A DNA stretch of 64,000 nucleotides from Lysobacterales bacterium (GTDB lineage Bacteria; Pseudomonadota; Gammaproteobacteria; Xanthomonadales; Xanthomonadaceae): the NCBI GenBank assembly GCA_017302135.1, contig JAFLDZ010000008.1, positions 62,001 to 126,000 on the forward strand, read 5' to 3'. Of the stretch, positions 34,110-43,780 are shown piece by piece. Below the pieces are notes generated by a model. That model ran no database searches and was not told the DNA's origin. It saw only the letters and a program-made list of their open reading frames with translations. A program made the translations under genes and the position numbers. Position 1 is the stretch's first letter, and each line of letters starts with the position of its first letter.

Positions 34110-35321
34110 ATGCCCCACACCATCACCACCACCGAAATCTTCCTCATCGCGATGACCATCATCTTCGCGGTGCCGTATCTGATCTGGCGGGTCGGGCGCA
34201 CCGATTACTTCGCGCCGCTGGTGGTGGTGCAGATCATCACCGGCATCCTGCTCGGGCCCGGCGTACTGGGCGCGGCGTATCCCGATTACTACGCCTTCGT
34301 GTTCAACAAGGACGTGGTGACCGCGCTCAACGGCGTGGCGTGGTGGGCGGTGATGCTGTTCGTGTGCATCGCCGGGATCGAGCTGGACCTGCGCAAGGCC
34401 TGGGAGCATCGGCGCGAAAGCACGATCACCGCCGGCCTCGCGCTGGGCACGCCGCTGCTGTTCGGCTCCGCGGTGGCGGTGGGCATGCTCGGGTTCGACG
34501 GCTGGATCGGGCCGAACGGCATGACCTGGCAGTTCGTGGTCGGCGTGGGCATGTCCTGCGCGGTGACCGCGCTGCCGATCCTGATCCTGTTCATGGAAAA
34601 GATGAACATCCTGCGCCAGCCGATAGGCCAACGCATCCTGCGTTACGCCAGCATCGACGACATCGCGATCTGGGGCGTGCTGGCGATCGTGCTGATGGAC
34701 TGGGTGCGGATCGGGCGGCAGGCGGGCTTCCTGATCGCGTTCGCCATCGCCTGCGTGCTGTTCCGCAAACTGATGCGCAGGCTGCAGGAGCGCGACCGCT
34801 GGTACGTCATGCTGATCTGGCTGGCGATCTGCGCGTTCGGCGCCGACTGGGCGGGCCTGCATTTCATGGTCGGCGCCTTCCTCGCCGGCGTGGTCATCGA
34901 TACCGACTGGTTCGAGCAGGAACACATGGATCAGCTGCGCCATCATGTATTGCTGGTGATGATGCCGGTGTTCTTCCTCAGCACCGGCCTGAAGACCGGC
35001 TGGAGCGTCGGCGGCGCGACCGTGTTCGTCGCTGCGGGCGCGCTGCTGCTCGCGCAGCTCGTGGGCAAACTCGCGGGTGTCCATCTCGCCGGCCGCATCC
35101 TGAAATGGCAGCCGGGCGAAGCGTCGATCATCGGCTGGCTGCTGCAGACCAAGGCGCTGATCATGATCATCTTCGCCAACGTGCTGCTCGACAAAGGCAT
35201 CATCACCAGCGCCACCTTCACCGCGCTGCTGCTGATGGCGGTGGCCAGCACCATGCTCACCGTGCCGATGGTGGCGCCGAAGCTGCAGCGCATGCGCGCA
35301 TTGCTTGCGCGCAGTGCGTAA
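34110..35321 (+). CDS. Kef/CPA2-type cation:proton antiporter membrane protein
   Basis: 403 residues with about 11-12 hydrophobic segments and no C-terminal regulatory (TrkA-N) domain. Landmarks of the Na+/H+ exchanger superfamily are QIITGILLGPGVLG near the start, CIAGIELDLRKAW, YASIDDIAIWGVL with paired Asp residues, LHFMVGAFLAGVVI, and MMPVFFLSTGLKTGW. It probably exchanges Na+ or K+ for protons across the inner membrane. It is divergent from mltB over 125 bp and followed 40 bp later by a periplasmic protein gene. Confidence 0.9.
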   Translation: MPHTITTTEIFLIAMTIIFAVPYLIWRVGRTDYFAPLVVVQIITGILLGPGVLGAAYPDYYAFVFNKDVVTALNGVAWWAVMLFVCIAGIELDLRKAWEHRRESTITAGLALGTPLLFGSAVAVGMLGFDGWIGPNGMTWQFVVGVGMSCAVTALPILILFMEKMNILRQPIGQRILRYASIDDIAIWGVLAIVLMDWVRIGRQAGFLIAFAIACVLFRKLMRRLQERDRWYVMLIWLAICAFGADWAGLHFMVGAFLAGVVIDTDWFEQEHMDQLRHHVLLVMMPVFFLSTGLKTGWSVGGATVFVAAGALLLAQLVGKLAGVHLAGRILKWQPGEASIIGWLLQTKALIMIIFANVLLDKGIITSATFTALLLMAVASTMLTVPMVAPKLQRMRALLARSA

Positions 35322-35361
35322 GCTCCATTCCCGTATCTCCGTCCTGCCCGAAGGAACGCCC

Positions 35362-36396
35362 ATGACCGCTTCGCCCCGCTGCATCGCGTTATGTTCGGCG
35401 CTGCTCTTCGCCATGCCCGTGTTCGCGCATGCTGCCGAACAGGTGCGCGTTCCCCTCGGGTTCAAGGTGGGCGACGTCGCGAGCTACGACACCGAATCCG
35501 TCGTCCGCGACGCCGCGAAAGGTGCGACGAGCGTCCGCCGCATCACCGACCGCACCCGCATCCGCACCGACGCCGGCGACGACCATGGCTACGCGCTGAC
35601 CTGGACGACGCAGGACAGCCGGATCGAAGCGGTGGAAGGCGATCGCAGCATGGTCGACACGATCGCGCCGATGTTGGACGAACTGGATGGCATGGAGGTC
35701 GTGATCGAACTGGACCGCAGCGGACAGTATCGGCGCGTCCGCAATCTGGATGCCGTGCTGGCCAAGATGCGCGCGGCGATGCTGCCGATCTTTTCTGCGA
35801 ATCTGCCGAACCTGTTCAACGATGGCGATTCCAAAGTCGCCAAATACGATCGCGACGCCGCACTGGCGATCGCGCGCGAAAATCTGGAAGCGTCGATCGA
35901 CAGCATCATCACGCCGCAGGGTGTCGAGACGATGTCCAGCGCGCAGGCGAAAGCCATGACCGCATTCGCCGGCAAAACGCTCGTCGTGGGCAAACGTTAT
36001 CGCGACGACGAACCGATGGCGTCGCCGACCGAAGGCCGGCCGCTTCCGGCCAGCCGCGAGTATGCGCTGAGCCTGGTCGATGGCGATCCGGATCTCGCGC
36101 GCATCCGCTGGACGCACACGCTGGACCCGCGCGCCAATGCGAAGGTGCTGTGGACACTGGTGGACGAACTGGTCGGCTCTGCGGAGTCGGATGCGCAACA
36201 CGACGGACGGCCGAACGATCTGGTCCTGCGCGAAGAAGGCATGCTGCTGTTCCGTCGCGATACCGGCGCGGTGGACATGCTGCAGACGACGGAAATCAGC
36301 CGCTACGGCACCGCGCACGACGAGAACGATCGCTATCGCATGCGCCGCAGCGGGATTGCGCGCACCTGGGCGCAGGAAGACGCCGCTAAACCCTGA
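35362..36396 (+). CDS. Periplasmic protein of unknown function
   Basis: 344 residues from the ATG at 35362, preceded by AAGGAA. The signal peptide is CIALCSALLFAMPVFAHA with cleavage before AEQV. The mature protein alternates beta-strands and charged loops: LGFKVGDVASYDTESVVRDA, ITDRTRIRTDAGDDHGYALT, GMEVVIELDRSGQYRRVRNL, and a C-terminal EEGMLLFRRDTGAVDMLQT. No catalytic motif or family is recognised. It follows the antiporter on the same strand with a 40-bp gap and may be co-transcribed. Confidence 0.75.
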   Translation: MTASPRCIALCSALLFAMPVFAHAAEQVRVPLGFKVGDVASYDTESVVRDAAKGATSVRRITDRTRIRTDAGDDHGYALTWTTQDSRIEAVEGDRSMVDTIAPMLDELDGMEVVIELDRSGQYRRVRNLDAVLAKMRAAMLPIFSANLPNLFNDGDSKVAKYDRDAALAIARENLEASIDSIITPQGVETMSSAQAKAMTAFAGKTLVVGKRYRDDEPMASPTEGRPLPASREYALSLVDGDPDLARIRWTHTLDPRANAKVLWTLVDELVGSAESDAQHDGRPNDLVLREEGMLLFRRDTGAVDMLQTTEISRYGTAHDENDRYRMRRSGIARTWAQEDAAKP

Positions 36397-36456
36397 TCGA
36401 TCGACAGCGGCGACTCAACGACTTCGACACAAGCACCGCTACTCAAGCACTGCTGC

Positions 36457-37125
36457 TCAGCGTCGGTAGTGCAACAGTCGTCCGCGATACGGCGCGCGAT
36501 CGGTGTCCTCGAACGCACAGCGCGCCTCGTCCACGCGATAGTCCTGATCGTGCAGCGCATGGCTCAGCGGGTTGCCGAAACCACGGCCGGGATCGGTGAT
36601 CATGATTTCCGCGCCGTCGCGGGCATGCCGCTCCAGCAGTGCGGCCAATTGCGCGACGTGCCTGTGTTCGTACAGCACATCGCTGCCGATGATCAGATCG
36701 AAGCGCCCGAGCACGATATCGGCCGTCAGCCACGGCAGGTCGTGATAGGTCACGATCGGCAGCCCGTTGCGCGCGGCATTGCCGCGCAGGAACTGCTCGG
36801 CGAGCGGGTGATGATCGCTGGCGGTGATGTCCGCGCGTCGACGCTGCAGCACCAGACTCGACAGGCCCAGGCCGCAGCCGATTTCGAGGATGCGCTTTCC
36901 GGCGACATCGAATTCCACCATCGCCGCAGCGAGGATGCGGCCGGCCGGCCAGAGCTGACCGAACAGGCACCACTGCGCGGAGCTGATGCCCGCACGCTCG
37001 GCCAGGCCATCGGGATCGGCGTATTGCTGCCGGTCGGCCAATGCACGGATGCGGTAATCGTCTCCGGACAGGCTGACATCGATGAGGCGGGTGCGGTATT
37101 CCGCACCGGGACGGTCGTCCGGCAT
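36457..37125 (-). CDS. SAM-dependent methyltransferase (methyltransferase 16 / ETFB-lysine type)
   Basis: 222 residues from the ATG at 37125, preceded by GGAG. The SAM-binding loop is ILEIGCGLGLSSLVLQRR, followed by ITASDHHPLAEQFL, and the later motif DLIIGSDVLYEHRHVAQL. GSDVLYE is typical of the lysine methyltransferases grouped as methyltransferase 16. An N-terminal segment with WPAG before the SAM domain also fits. It probably methylates a protein lysine, but the substrate is unknown. It is convergent with the gene ending at 36396. Confidence 0.82.
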   Translation of the reverse strand: MPDDRPGAEYRTRLIDVSLSGDDYRIRALADRQQYADPDGLAERAGISSAQWCLFGQLWPAGRILAAAMVEFDVAGKRILEIGCGLGLSSLVLQRRRADITASDHHPLAEQFLRGNAARNGLPIVTYHDLPWLTADIVLGRFDLIIGSDVLYEHRHVAQLAALLERHARDGAEIMITDPGRGFGNPLSHALHDQDYRVDEARCAFEDTDRAPYRGRLLHYRR

Positions 37126-37282
37126 GCGTGCTCCAACGGTCGTTCCGCGATGGCGGCGACCTTGCGATGGGAGCGAGACGGGCGACGGAAACCGGCCGGA
37201 CGTGGCGCGCGTGCGTTCGGAAAGAGGCACCGGACACGGGTCATGCTACGCGTAAAGCAGTGGTTCCGTGCGACGCATTAGA

Positions 37283-38116
37283 ATGCCGTTCATGCCCCGC
37301 CTCCTGCCCACGCTGTGCCTGATCGCGCAGTGCCTGATCCTGTCGTGCCTGCCGCTGTCGGCGCAGGCGCGCACGGTCTATCGCTGCGTGCACAAGGGCA
37401 CCGTAAGCCTGTCCACCGCACCGGAGCCGGGCTCGAAGTGCGAACCGAAGCAGATCGACGACAGCGCGGTGCAGACGCCCAACCTCTGGGGCGAGATGGG
37501 CGTCTTCAGCGGCACGCTCTACGAGCGCGATCAGGACGGCAAGCTCGTGTACGGCACCCGCAACCTGCCGGGTTCGCGCGTCTACCTGCGCTTCACGGTG
37601 GAAACGCCGGAAGGCGAACCGGCGCACGAAGGCCTGGGCAAGGTCGACACGCCCAAGCTCGACCGCCACGCGCGCCTGTTCAAGGCCAGCGCGAAGAAAA
37701 CCGGCGTGGAAGATGCCTGGCTGCGCGCGATCGCGCATGCCGAAAGCGGTTTCGACGAAAAGGCGGAATCCCCCAAGGGCGCGCAGGGCGTGATGCAGCT
37801 GATGCCCGCGACCGCGATGGAATACGGCGTCACCGACGCCTTCTCGCCCGCGCAGTCGATCGATGCCGGCGCGCGTTATTTCAAGATGCTGCTCAAGCGC
37901 TTCAAGAACGACCCCGCCTTGGCGATCGCCGCATACAACGCCGGCATGGGCGCGGTCGCCCGCTACGGCGGCGTGCCGCCCTACAAGGAAACGCAGGCGT
38001 ATCTGGAGAAAGTCCAGCTGCTGTATCGCGCCTATCGGGCTGCGCTGTCGCCACCGCCGCTGCGTCCCGCCGACGCGGTGCCGATGACCGACAAACTGCG
38101 CACCACCCTGCCGTGA
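37283..38116 (+). CDS. Soluble lytic transglycosylase (SLT family)
   Basis: 277 residues with the ATG at 37283; a second ATG three codons on is equally good. A signal peptide (LLPTLCLIAQCLILSC, cut near AQA) is followed by an 80-residue beta-rich N-terminal region with two Cys. The SLT domain starts about residue 128. The catalytic Glu is E154 in IAHAESGFDEKAESPKGAQG, followed by VMQLMPATAMEYGV and AIAAYNAGMGAV. It should cut peptidoglycan glycan strands in the periplasm. It is divergent from the methyltransferase and followed 49 bp later by the HAD gene. Confidence 0.92.
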   Translation: MPFMPRLLPTLCLIAQCLILSCLPLSAQARTVYRCVHKGTVSLSTAPEPGSKCEPKQIDDSAVQTPNLWGEMGVFSGTLYERDQDGKLVYGTRNLPGSRVYLRFTVETPEGEPAHEGLGKVDTPKLDRHARLFKASAKKTGVEDAWLRAIAHAESGFDEKAESPKGAQGVMQLMPATAMEYGVTDAFSPAQSIDAGARYFKMLLKRFKNDPALAIAAYNAGMGAVARYGGVPPYKETQAYLEKVQLLYRAYRAALSPPPLRPADAVPMTDKLRTTLP

Positions 38117-38165
38117 ACGACACGCCGCACATCCTCATTCCCATTCCCTGCAAGAGCATCGCACC

Positions 38166-38876
38166 ATGACTCGCGACATCAAACTGGTCGGCTTCGACGG
38201 CGACGACACGCTGTGGCGCAGCGAAGACTATTACCGCGAGGCCCAGGACACGTTCGAGCGCATCGTCGGCGGCTACGTCGATCTCGACGACGCCCACGAC
38301 CGGCTCTACGCCGTCGAAAAACGCAATCTCGCGCTGTTCGGCTACGGCGCGAAGGGCATGACCCTGTCGATGATCGAGGCCGCCGTCGCGATCACCGATG
38401 CGCGTATCTCCGCGCAGGATCTGCATCGCATCGTCGAGCTGGGCAAGTCGCTGCTGCAACATCCGGTGGAACTGCTGCCGGGCATCCGCGACGCGGTCGA
38501 GGAGATCGCGCGCGAACGTACGGTCGTGCTGATCACCAAGGGCGATCTGTTCCATCAGGAAGCCAAAGTCCGTGAGTCGGGCCTGTCGGATCTGTTCCGG
38601 CGGATCGAGATCGTCAGCGAAAAAGATACCGCCACCTACACCCGGGTGCTGGCGGAATTCGCGCTGGCGCCGGAGCAGTTCGCGATGATCGGCAATTCGC
38701 TGCGTTCGGATATCGTGCCCGTCCTCGAACTCGGCGGCTGCGGCGTGTACATGCCCTATCACGTGACCTGGACGCACGAAACCGAAACCGCGCCGCCGTC
38801 CGCAGTGGAGCGCCTGCGCAGCGTGCAGCAGCCTGCGCAACTCCCGGCGGCGGTGCGTTCTCTCATCGCCGGCTGA
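38166..38876 (+). CDS. HAD-superfamily hydrolase
   Basis: 236 residues. Motif I is GFDGDDTLW with the nucleophile D11 and acid D13; motif II is VVLITKGD; motif III is the Lys-containing region around IVSEKDTATY; motif IV is IGNSLRSDIVPVLEL. An alpha-helical cap lies between motifs I and II. This order fits a phosphatase of the Gph/YjjG kind acting on a small phosphate ester. It is on the same strand as the SLT gene and the two genes after it. Confidence 0.88.
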   Translation: MTRDIKLVGFDGDDTLWRSEDYYREAQDTFERIVGGYVDLDDAHDRLYAVEKRNLALFGYGAKGMTLSMIEAAVAITDARISAQDLHRIVELGKSLLQHPVELLPGIRDAVEEIARERTVVLITKGDLFHQEAKVRESGLSDLFRRIEIVSEKDTATYTRVLAEFALAPEQFAMIGNSLRSDIVPVLELGGCGVYMPYHVTWTHETETAPPSAVERLRSVQQPAQLPAAVRSLIAG

Positions 38877-38959
38877 GCATCCCCACAAACCTCCGGGCGC
38901 GCCGCCCGCCGCCAGCGGATCGTGCGACCATGCCGCCGTCATCTGCTGGACTTCCCGCC

Positions 38960-39553
38960 ATGCGCAAACACATCGCCACCGCACTGCTCGCCCTCGGCCT
39001 CGCCGCCGGCAGCGCCCACGCGCAGGACTTCACGTTCGGCTGGAACCCGCGCAGCGGCGACGTCTGGGTCGACACCTGGCTGGGCGACATGAACCGCTAC
39101 GGCAACCGCTATCGCGATCCGTTCGTCGACGAACTGGTGCGCTATCACGCCGCGCCGCGCGATCTGGTGGTCGAGCTGCTGACCCGTCGGCGCTGGGCAC
39201 CGGGCGATGTCTACTTCGCCTGCGCGCTCGCGAACCTCAGCGGCCACCCCTGCCGCCACGTCGTCGATCTCTGGGAGCGCGACCACAGCCAGGGCTGGGG
39301 CGCGATGGCCAGACGCCTCGGCATCAAACCGGGCTCGGCAGAATTCCACCGCCTGAAGCGCGGCATGGTGCCGACCTACGACCGCTGGGGCCGTCCGATC
39401 GAACTCGACCGCGATCTCGATCGCGATTTTCCCGGTCGCGGCAAGGGCCACGGCAAACACCGCGACGACGGTCATGACGACGATGACCGCCGTGGCCGCA
39501 GCGACGAGAGCCATGGATCCAAAGGCCGCCGCAAGGGCAAAGACAAGGACTGA
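38960..39553 (+). CDS. Secreted protein with charged Gly/His/Asp/Lys-rich tail
   Basis: 197 residues from the ATG at 38960, which begins MRKHIATALLALGLAAG, a signal peptide cut after AHA. The central 100 residues contain WNPRSGDVWVDTWLGDMNRY, LVVELLTRRRWAPGDVYFAC and a Cys pair (FACALANLSGHPCRHVV). The last 60 residues are almost entirely charged (DLDRDLDRDFPG, HGKHRDDGHDDDDRRG and a Lys-rich end). Proteins of this kind occur in Xanthomonadaceae without known function; a metal- or polymer-binding tail is a guess. It precedes the GFA gene by 4 bp. Confidence 0.75.
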   Translation: MRKHIATALLALGLAAGSAHAQDFTFGWNPRSGDVWVDTWLGDMNRYGNRYRDPFVDELVRYHAAPRDLVVELLTRRRWAPGDVYFACALANLSGHPCRHVVDLWERDHSQGWGAMARRLGIKPGSAEFHRLKRGMVPTYDRWGRPIELDRDLDRDFPGRGKGHGKHRDDGHDDDDRRGRSDESHGSKGRRKGKDKD

Positions 39554-39557
39554 CGCG

Positions 39558-39956
39558 ATGTCCGCTCCGCTGGTCACCCATCGCGGCGGCTGTCATTGCG
39601 GTCGTGTCCGTTTCGAAGTCGATGCGCCGGCAGCGGTCGATGCGCTGGACTGCAACTGTTCGATCTGCCGGATGACCGGTTTCCTGCATCTGATCGTGCC
39701 GGCCGCGCGCTTCCGGCTGCTGGACGGCGAAGATGCGCTGACCGAGTACCGTTTCAATACCGGCGCTGCGCGGCATCTGTTCTGTCGTTACTGCGGTGTG
39801 AAGGCGTTTTATGTGCCGCGCAGTCATCCCGATGGTTACAGCGTGAATGTGCGTTGTCTTGATGCGGGGACGGTCGAGAGGGTGATGGTGACGCCGTTCG
39901 ACGATAACGATCGCGATGCGGCGACCGCTGCCGTGGCGCATTTGTCCAAAGACTGA
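39558..39956 (+). CDS. GFA-family zinc protein (glutathione-dependent formaldehyde-activating-like)
   Basis: 132 residues from the ATG at 39558. The family zinc sites are intact: GGCHCGRVRFEV, CNCSICRMTGFLHL and FCRYCGVKAFY. Proteins of this family are named after an enzyme that speeds addition of glutathione to formaldehyde, but most members have no assigned reaction. It begins 4 bp after the preceding stop, so it is likely in the same transcript; the gene at 39967 converges on it. Confidence 0.88.
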   Translation: MSAPLVTHRGGCHCGRVRFEVDAPAAVDALDCNCSICRMTGFLHLIVPAARFRLLDGEDALTEYRFNTGAARHLFCRYCGVKAFYVPRSHPDGYSVNVRCLDAGTVERVMVTPFDDNDRDAATAAVAHLSKD

Positions 39957-39966
39957 GGCAAACGCC

Positions 39967-40851
39967 TCACATCGCGACGCCAGACGTTTCCTCGGTCAGC
40001 GTCGCCGTCGGGCCATCCCCCAACATCTGCTTCCACGCGAAATACATCGCACCCGCAAGAAACGCGACGAACACACCGTTGCCCAGCGAATTGATGAACA
40101 GCATCGCCGTGTCCCCGCCGACCATCGCGGCAATCGCGCCGAGAATGCCCAGGGCCACGCTGAACGCGATCATCACCACGAAGCCCATGATCAGGAACAG
40201 CAGCAACGCCATCAGGTTCTGCGTGCAGGCGCGATAGCTGCGCTTCATCGCTTCCAGCAGACGCACCTCGGTGAACATCATGTCCGGGACGATGGTGAGC
40301 GTGAAGAAAATGGTGCCGAAACCGATCGCGAACACCACGACGAGCCACAGGAACAAACGTCCCAGCGGCAGCTCCTCGATCAGGCCGGCCATGAGGTTGG
40401 GGTCGATCGCACCCTTGGTCTGCGCCTCGGTCTGCAGTTTCACCGAGAGTTCCAGCAACTTTTCGACGTTCGCCTGGCCGACGATCACGTACAGCAGCGC
40501 GAAGCAGACCAGCAACACGGCGACCTGCGGCAACAGCGTGCTGATCACGCGCCCGGCGCGGCCGGTGCGGATCGCTGCGAGCAGATGCGCGGGCGAGGCT
40601 TCGCGGCCTTCGTCGACTTCGTGCGCCGCGAAAATCATCCCGGCGATCAGCAGCGGGCCGATGATGAAAAAGATCAACTGCAGTGCGCCGCCCACGGCGG
40701 GCATGGACTGCATGCTCAGAATGAGCGCGAACGACAGACCCGCATAGATCAGCGCCAGCAGCCCGAACCCAAGCGGCGATTTGCGCAGCAGGCGGAACGC
40801 GCTGAGCAACCATTCCGCACCGGCGGCAGCCGGGACCTTGCGAATTTCCAT
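39967..40851 (-). CDS. BPSS1780-family integral membrane protein
   Basis: 294 residues. Six hydrophobic segments are separated by short loops. The start MEIRKVPAAAGAEWLLSAFR and the following LLRKSPLGFGLLALIY are the pattern of the BPSS1780 family. HEVDEGREASPAHLLAA is the characteristic cytoplasmic loop. The function of the family is unknown. The stop is 10 bp from the convergent GFA gene, and the amidotransferase lies 24 bp upstream on the same strand, so the two are probably co-transcribed. Confidence 0.85.
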   Translation of the reverse strand: MEIRKVPAAAGAEWLLSAFRLLRKSPLGFGLLALIYAGLSFALILSMQSMPAVGGALQLIFFIIGPLLIAGMIFAAHEVDEGREASPAHLLAAIRTGRAGRVISTLLPQVAVLLVCFALLYVIVGQANVEKLLELSVKLQTEAQTKGAIDPNLMAGLIEELPLGRLFLWLVVVFAIGFGTIFFTLTIVPDMMFTEVRLLEAMKRSYRACTQNLMALLLFLIMGFVVMIAFSVALGILGAIAAMVGGDTAMLFINSLGNGVFVAFLAGAMYFAWKQMLGDGPTATLTEETSGVAM

Positions 40852-40875
40852 CGTCGTTCTCTTGGCAAGTGTGGA

Positions 40876-41631
40876 TCAGTGGCCGCGCAGTGTAGCGGCG
40901 TGGCGCACGAAGCGACGCAGCACGCCGCGCGCCTGCGGGGTCGGTTTCACGTCCTTGGCCATGCGCTGGTGGCACTGGCCTTCGCGCTGCAGCGCATCGC
41001 GGCGCGCGTGCACGTAGCCGCGCATGTGGTCGACGCTGAATTCGGGGTGGAACTGCAGGCCCCAGGCGTGATCCCGCCAACGGAAGGCCTGACAGGCGTC
41101 CTGGTCGGACCGGGCCAGCACCGTGGCCCCGGTCGGCGGCCGCAGCACGCTCTGCAAATGGCTGACCTGCACCGGGAAACGCGCCGGCAGCGGGCCGAAC
41201 AGCGGGTCCTCGCCTGCGTGTGGGTGCAGGTCCACCGCGACCGTGCCCATCTCGCGTCCCTGCGGGTTGTAGTCGACTTCGCCGCCCAGCGTGTGCGCCA
41301 GCAGCTGGTGGCCGTAGCAGATGCCCAGCACAGGCATGCCCGCGTCCAGCCGGTCGCGCAGCCATTCGGCGGTGCGTTCGCTCCAGGAATGGCGGTCGGT
41401 GACCATCGAACTGGAGCCGGTCACGATCACGCCGGTCAGCGCTTCGCCCTTCGAAGTGCGGCCTCCGGCCGGCAGCGCTTCGCCGGCCTCGACGTTCACC
41501 GTATCGGCCTGATCCGCCGAGAGCCCTGCGGCCACCCGGATCCAGTGCGGGAAACGGCCGTGGCGGCGCAGGGTATCGATCGGCTGTCCGGTTTCGACGA
41601 TCAGGAAACGGCGGTGCGGGTGGCGGGTCAT
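40876..41631 (-). CDS. Class I glutamine amidotransferase-like protein
   Basis: 251 residues. The catalytic triad of class I glutamine amidotransferases is present: C105 in VLGICYGHQLLA, and H195 and E197 in LQFHPEFS. GVIVTGSSSMVTDR matches the oxyanion region of stand-alone GMP-synthase-like amidotransferases, so this is probably one of these, of unknown acceptor. The C-terminal 50 residues (VHARRDALQREGQCHQRMAK onward) are helical. It is divergent from glyQ over 95 bp and upstream of the BPSS1780-family gene on the same strand. Confidence 0.88.
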   Translation of the reverse strand: MTRHPHRRFLIVETGQPIDTLRRHGRFPHWIRVAAGLSADQADTVNVEAGEALPAGGRTSKGEALTGVIVTGSSSMVTDRHSWSERTAEWLRDRLDAGMPVLGICYGHQLLAHTLGGEVDYNPQGREMGTVAVDLHPHAGEDPLFGPLPARFPVQVSHLQSVLRPPTGATVLARSDQDACQAFRWRDHAWGLQFHPEFSVDHMRGYVHARRDALQREGQCHQRMAKDVKPTPQARGVLRRFVRHAATLRGH

Positions 41632-41726
41632 GGCAACGGGTTCGGGGCGGGCGACGCTGAGCGCGCCGCAGGGCGGTGGGGAGTGCCGCTTATACTACCC
41701 AGTCCCCACACCGCCAGCGCCTTTCC

Positions 41727-42671
41727 ATGCAGGGACCGACCTTCCAAGAGCTCATCCAGCGTCTGAACGCCTATTGGGCGGCCCAGGGCTGCGTGCTGAT
41801 CCAGCCTCTCGACCTCGAAGTCGGCGCCGGCACCTTCCATCCCGCGACGTTCCTGCGCGCGCTCGGCCCGGAGCCGTGGAATGCGGCCTACGTGCAGCCT
41901 TCGCGCCGCCCCACCGATGGCCGCTACGGCGAAAACCCCAACCGCCTGCAGCATTACTACCAGTACCAGGTGGTGATGAAGCCCAATCCCGACAACATCG
42001 TCGAGCTGTACTTCGATTCGCTGAAGGCACTCGGCGTCGATCCGCTGGTGCACGACCTGCGCCTGGTCGAGGACAACTGGGAATCGCCGACCCTCGGCGC
42101 CTGGGGCCTGGGCTGGGAAGTCTGGTTGAACGGCATGGAAGTCACCCAGTTCACCTATTTCCAGCAGGCCGGCGGCATCGAATGCAAACCGGTGCTGGGC
42201 GAGATCACCTACGGTCTCGAACGCCTGTGCATGTACCTGCAGAACTGCGACAACGTCTACGACCTGATCTGGACCGTCGGCCCGCAGGGCGCAGTGACCT
42301 ACGGCGATGTCTTCCTGCAGAACGAACGCGAGCAGAGCGCCTACAACTTCGAGCATGCGAACGTCGAAGAACTGTTCCATCGTTTCGACGCCTGCGAAGC
42401 CGAGGCGCTGAAGCTGGTCGAAGTCGGCCTGCCGCTGCCGGCCTACGATCAGGTCTGCAAGGCCTCGCACTCGTTCAACCTGCTCGATGCGCGCCGCGCG
42501 ATTTCGGTGACCGAACGCCAGCGCTACATCCTGCGCGTGCGCAAGCTGGCGCAGGCGGTGGCCGAAAGCTATTTCGCGCAGCGTGTGAAGCTCGGCTTTC
42601 CCGTGCTGAAGGACGAGACGGCGCGTGCGGCGCTGGGTCTCGCCGCGCTGGGTGAACAGGCCGCTGCATGA
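41727..42671 (+). CDS. glyQ: Glycine-tRNA ligase alpha subunit
   Basis: 314 residues from the ATG at 41727 ([19 protein letters not shown]), the usual family start. It is the alpha chain of the alpha2-beta2 bacterial enzyme, carrying the active site: [45 protein letters not shown], and EYFQQ-like [11 protein letters not shown]. It normally sits directly before glyS. Here four small genes (GST, cupin, EF-hand, DUF3011) lie between the two subunits, though all are on the same strand. It overlaps the GST gene by 4 bp. Confidence 0.97.
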   Translation: MQGPTFQELIQRLNAYWAAQGCVLIQPLDLEVGAGTFHPATFLRALGPEPWNAAYVQPSRRPTDGRYGENPNRLQHYYQYQVVMKPNPDNIVELYFDSLKALGVDPLVHDLRLVEDNWESPTLGAWGLGWEVWLNGMEVTQFTYFQQAGGIECKPVLGEITYGLERLCMYLQNCDNVYDLIWTVGPQGAVTYGDVFLQNEREQSAYNFEHANVEELFHRFDACEAEALKLVEVGLPLPAYDQVCKASHSFNLLDARRAISVTERQRYILRVRKLAQAVAESYFAQRVKLGFPVLKDETARAALGLAALGEQAAA

Positions 42672-43333
42672 TCCTCATCGGCATGTTCGACTCGCCGTTC
42701 GTGCGTCGCGTCGCGATCAGCATGAGCCTGCTCGAACAGCCCTTCGAACACCGCGACTGGTCGGTCGGCAAGGATTTCGACCGCATCCGCGAATACAGCC
42801 CGCTCGGCCGGGTGCCGGTGCTGGTGCCGGACGAGGGTGAAGCGCTGACCGAGTCGGCGATGATCCTCGAACACCTCGACGATCTGGTCGGCCCCGAACG
42901 TGCGCTGATGCCGCCGCGCGGCGCCGATCGTCGCGACGCATTGCGTATCCTCGCCTTCGCCACCGGCGCGGTGGAGAAGGCGCTGCAGATCGTCGGCGAG
43001 CGCGTGTTCCGTCCGCGGGAGAAATGGCATGCGCCGTATCTCGAGCGCTGCCGCAGCCAGATGCGCGGCGCGCTCGGCGAACTCGACAAGGTCTGCGCTG
43101 CCGCCGCGGATCGCGAATGGCTCATCGGCGGCGCGTCCGACAACGGCCGCATGACCCAGGCCGACATCACCCTCGCTTGCTTCGCCACCTACGCGCACGA
43201 AGCCGTGCCCGAACCGCTCGACGCCTGGCCGGCGCTGCGCGCACGGGTCGCGCGCTATGAAGCGCTGCCGGTGTTCGGCCGCTACTACGCGCCGTTCTTC
43301 CAACCGAATGCGACCGGAGCGGCGGGCGCATGA
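42668..43333 (+). CDS. Glutathione S-transferase family protein
   Basis: 221 residues. The N-terminal thioredoxin-like domain reads [20 protein letters not shown], with a Ser likely to activate glutathione, then [20 protein letters not shown] with the cis-Pro and the ES pair that bind glutathione. The C-terminal helical domain contains [14 protein letters not shown]. It overlaps glyQ by 4 bp (ATGA) and the cupin gene by 4 bp, so the three are translationally coupled. The substrate is unknown. Confidence 0.9.
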   Translation: MILIGMFDSPFVRRVAISMSLLEQPFEHRDWSVGKDFDRIREYSPLGRVPVLVPDEGEALTESAMILEHLDDLVGPERALMPPRGADRRDALRILAFATGAVEKALQIVGERVFRPREKWHAPYLERCRSQMRGALGELDKVCAAAADREWLIGGASDNGRMTQADITLACFATYAHEAVPEPLDAWPALRARVARYEALPVFGRYYAPFFQPNATGAAGA

Positions 43334-43680
43334 ATCCGCTGCCCACGCGCCTGACGCCCGAACTCGCGCAACGTCTCGGCGAGCATCATTTCGGCGGGCA
43401 GCCGCGCTTCGCGCAGGTGTTCGCGCACGGCAGTCTGGAAGTGGAGATCTACGCTCCGCGCGGCATCGATCCTCAGACGCCGCACACCCGCGATGAGGTC
43501 TATGTCGTCGTCGCCGGTCACGGCAGGTTCCTCTGCGATGGCGAGACCCGCGATTTCGCCACCGGCGAGCTGCTGTTCGTCCCGGCCGGTGTCGAACACC
43601 GGTTTCTCGATTTCAGCGACGACTTCATCACCTGGGTGCTGTTCTACGGCCCCGAAGGCGGCGAAGCCGGTCGGGGCTGA
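43330..43680 (+). CDS. Cupin-domain protein
   Basis: 116 residues. The two cupin motifs are seen in a short jellyroll: PHTRDEVYVVVAGHGRFLCD and GELLFVPAGVEHRFLDFSDD, giving His, Glu and His as metal ligands (HTRDE and EHR). Small cupins of this kind bind a metal ion and may be an isomerase, dioxygenase or sensor; none can be chosen. It overlaps the GST gene by 4 bp and so belongs to the glyQ transcript. Confidence 0.87.
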   Translation: MNPLPTRLTPELAQRLGEHHFGGQPRFAQVFAHGSLEVEIYAPRGIDPQTPHTRDEVYVVVAGHGRFLCDGETRDFATGELLFVPAGVEHRFLDFSDDFITWVLFYGPEGGEAGRG

Positions 43681-43780
43681 GCGCTGCTGGCACGGGCGCG
43701 GGCACAGGAGTAGCGTATCCATTGCGGAGCTGTCGGAACGGCCCGTATTCGGGTCGTCGGCTTCGCATGGAGGCATCATC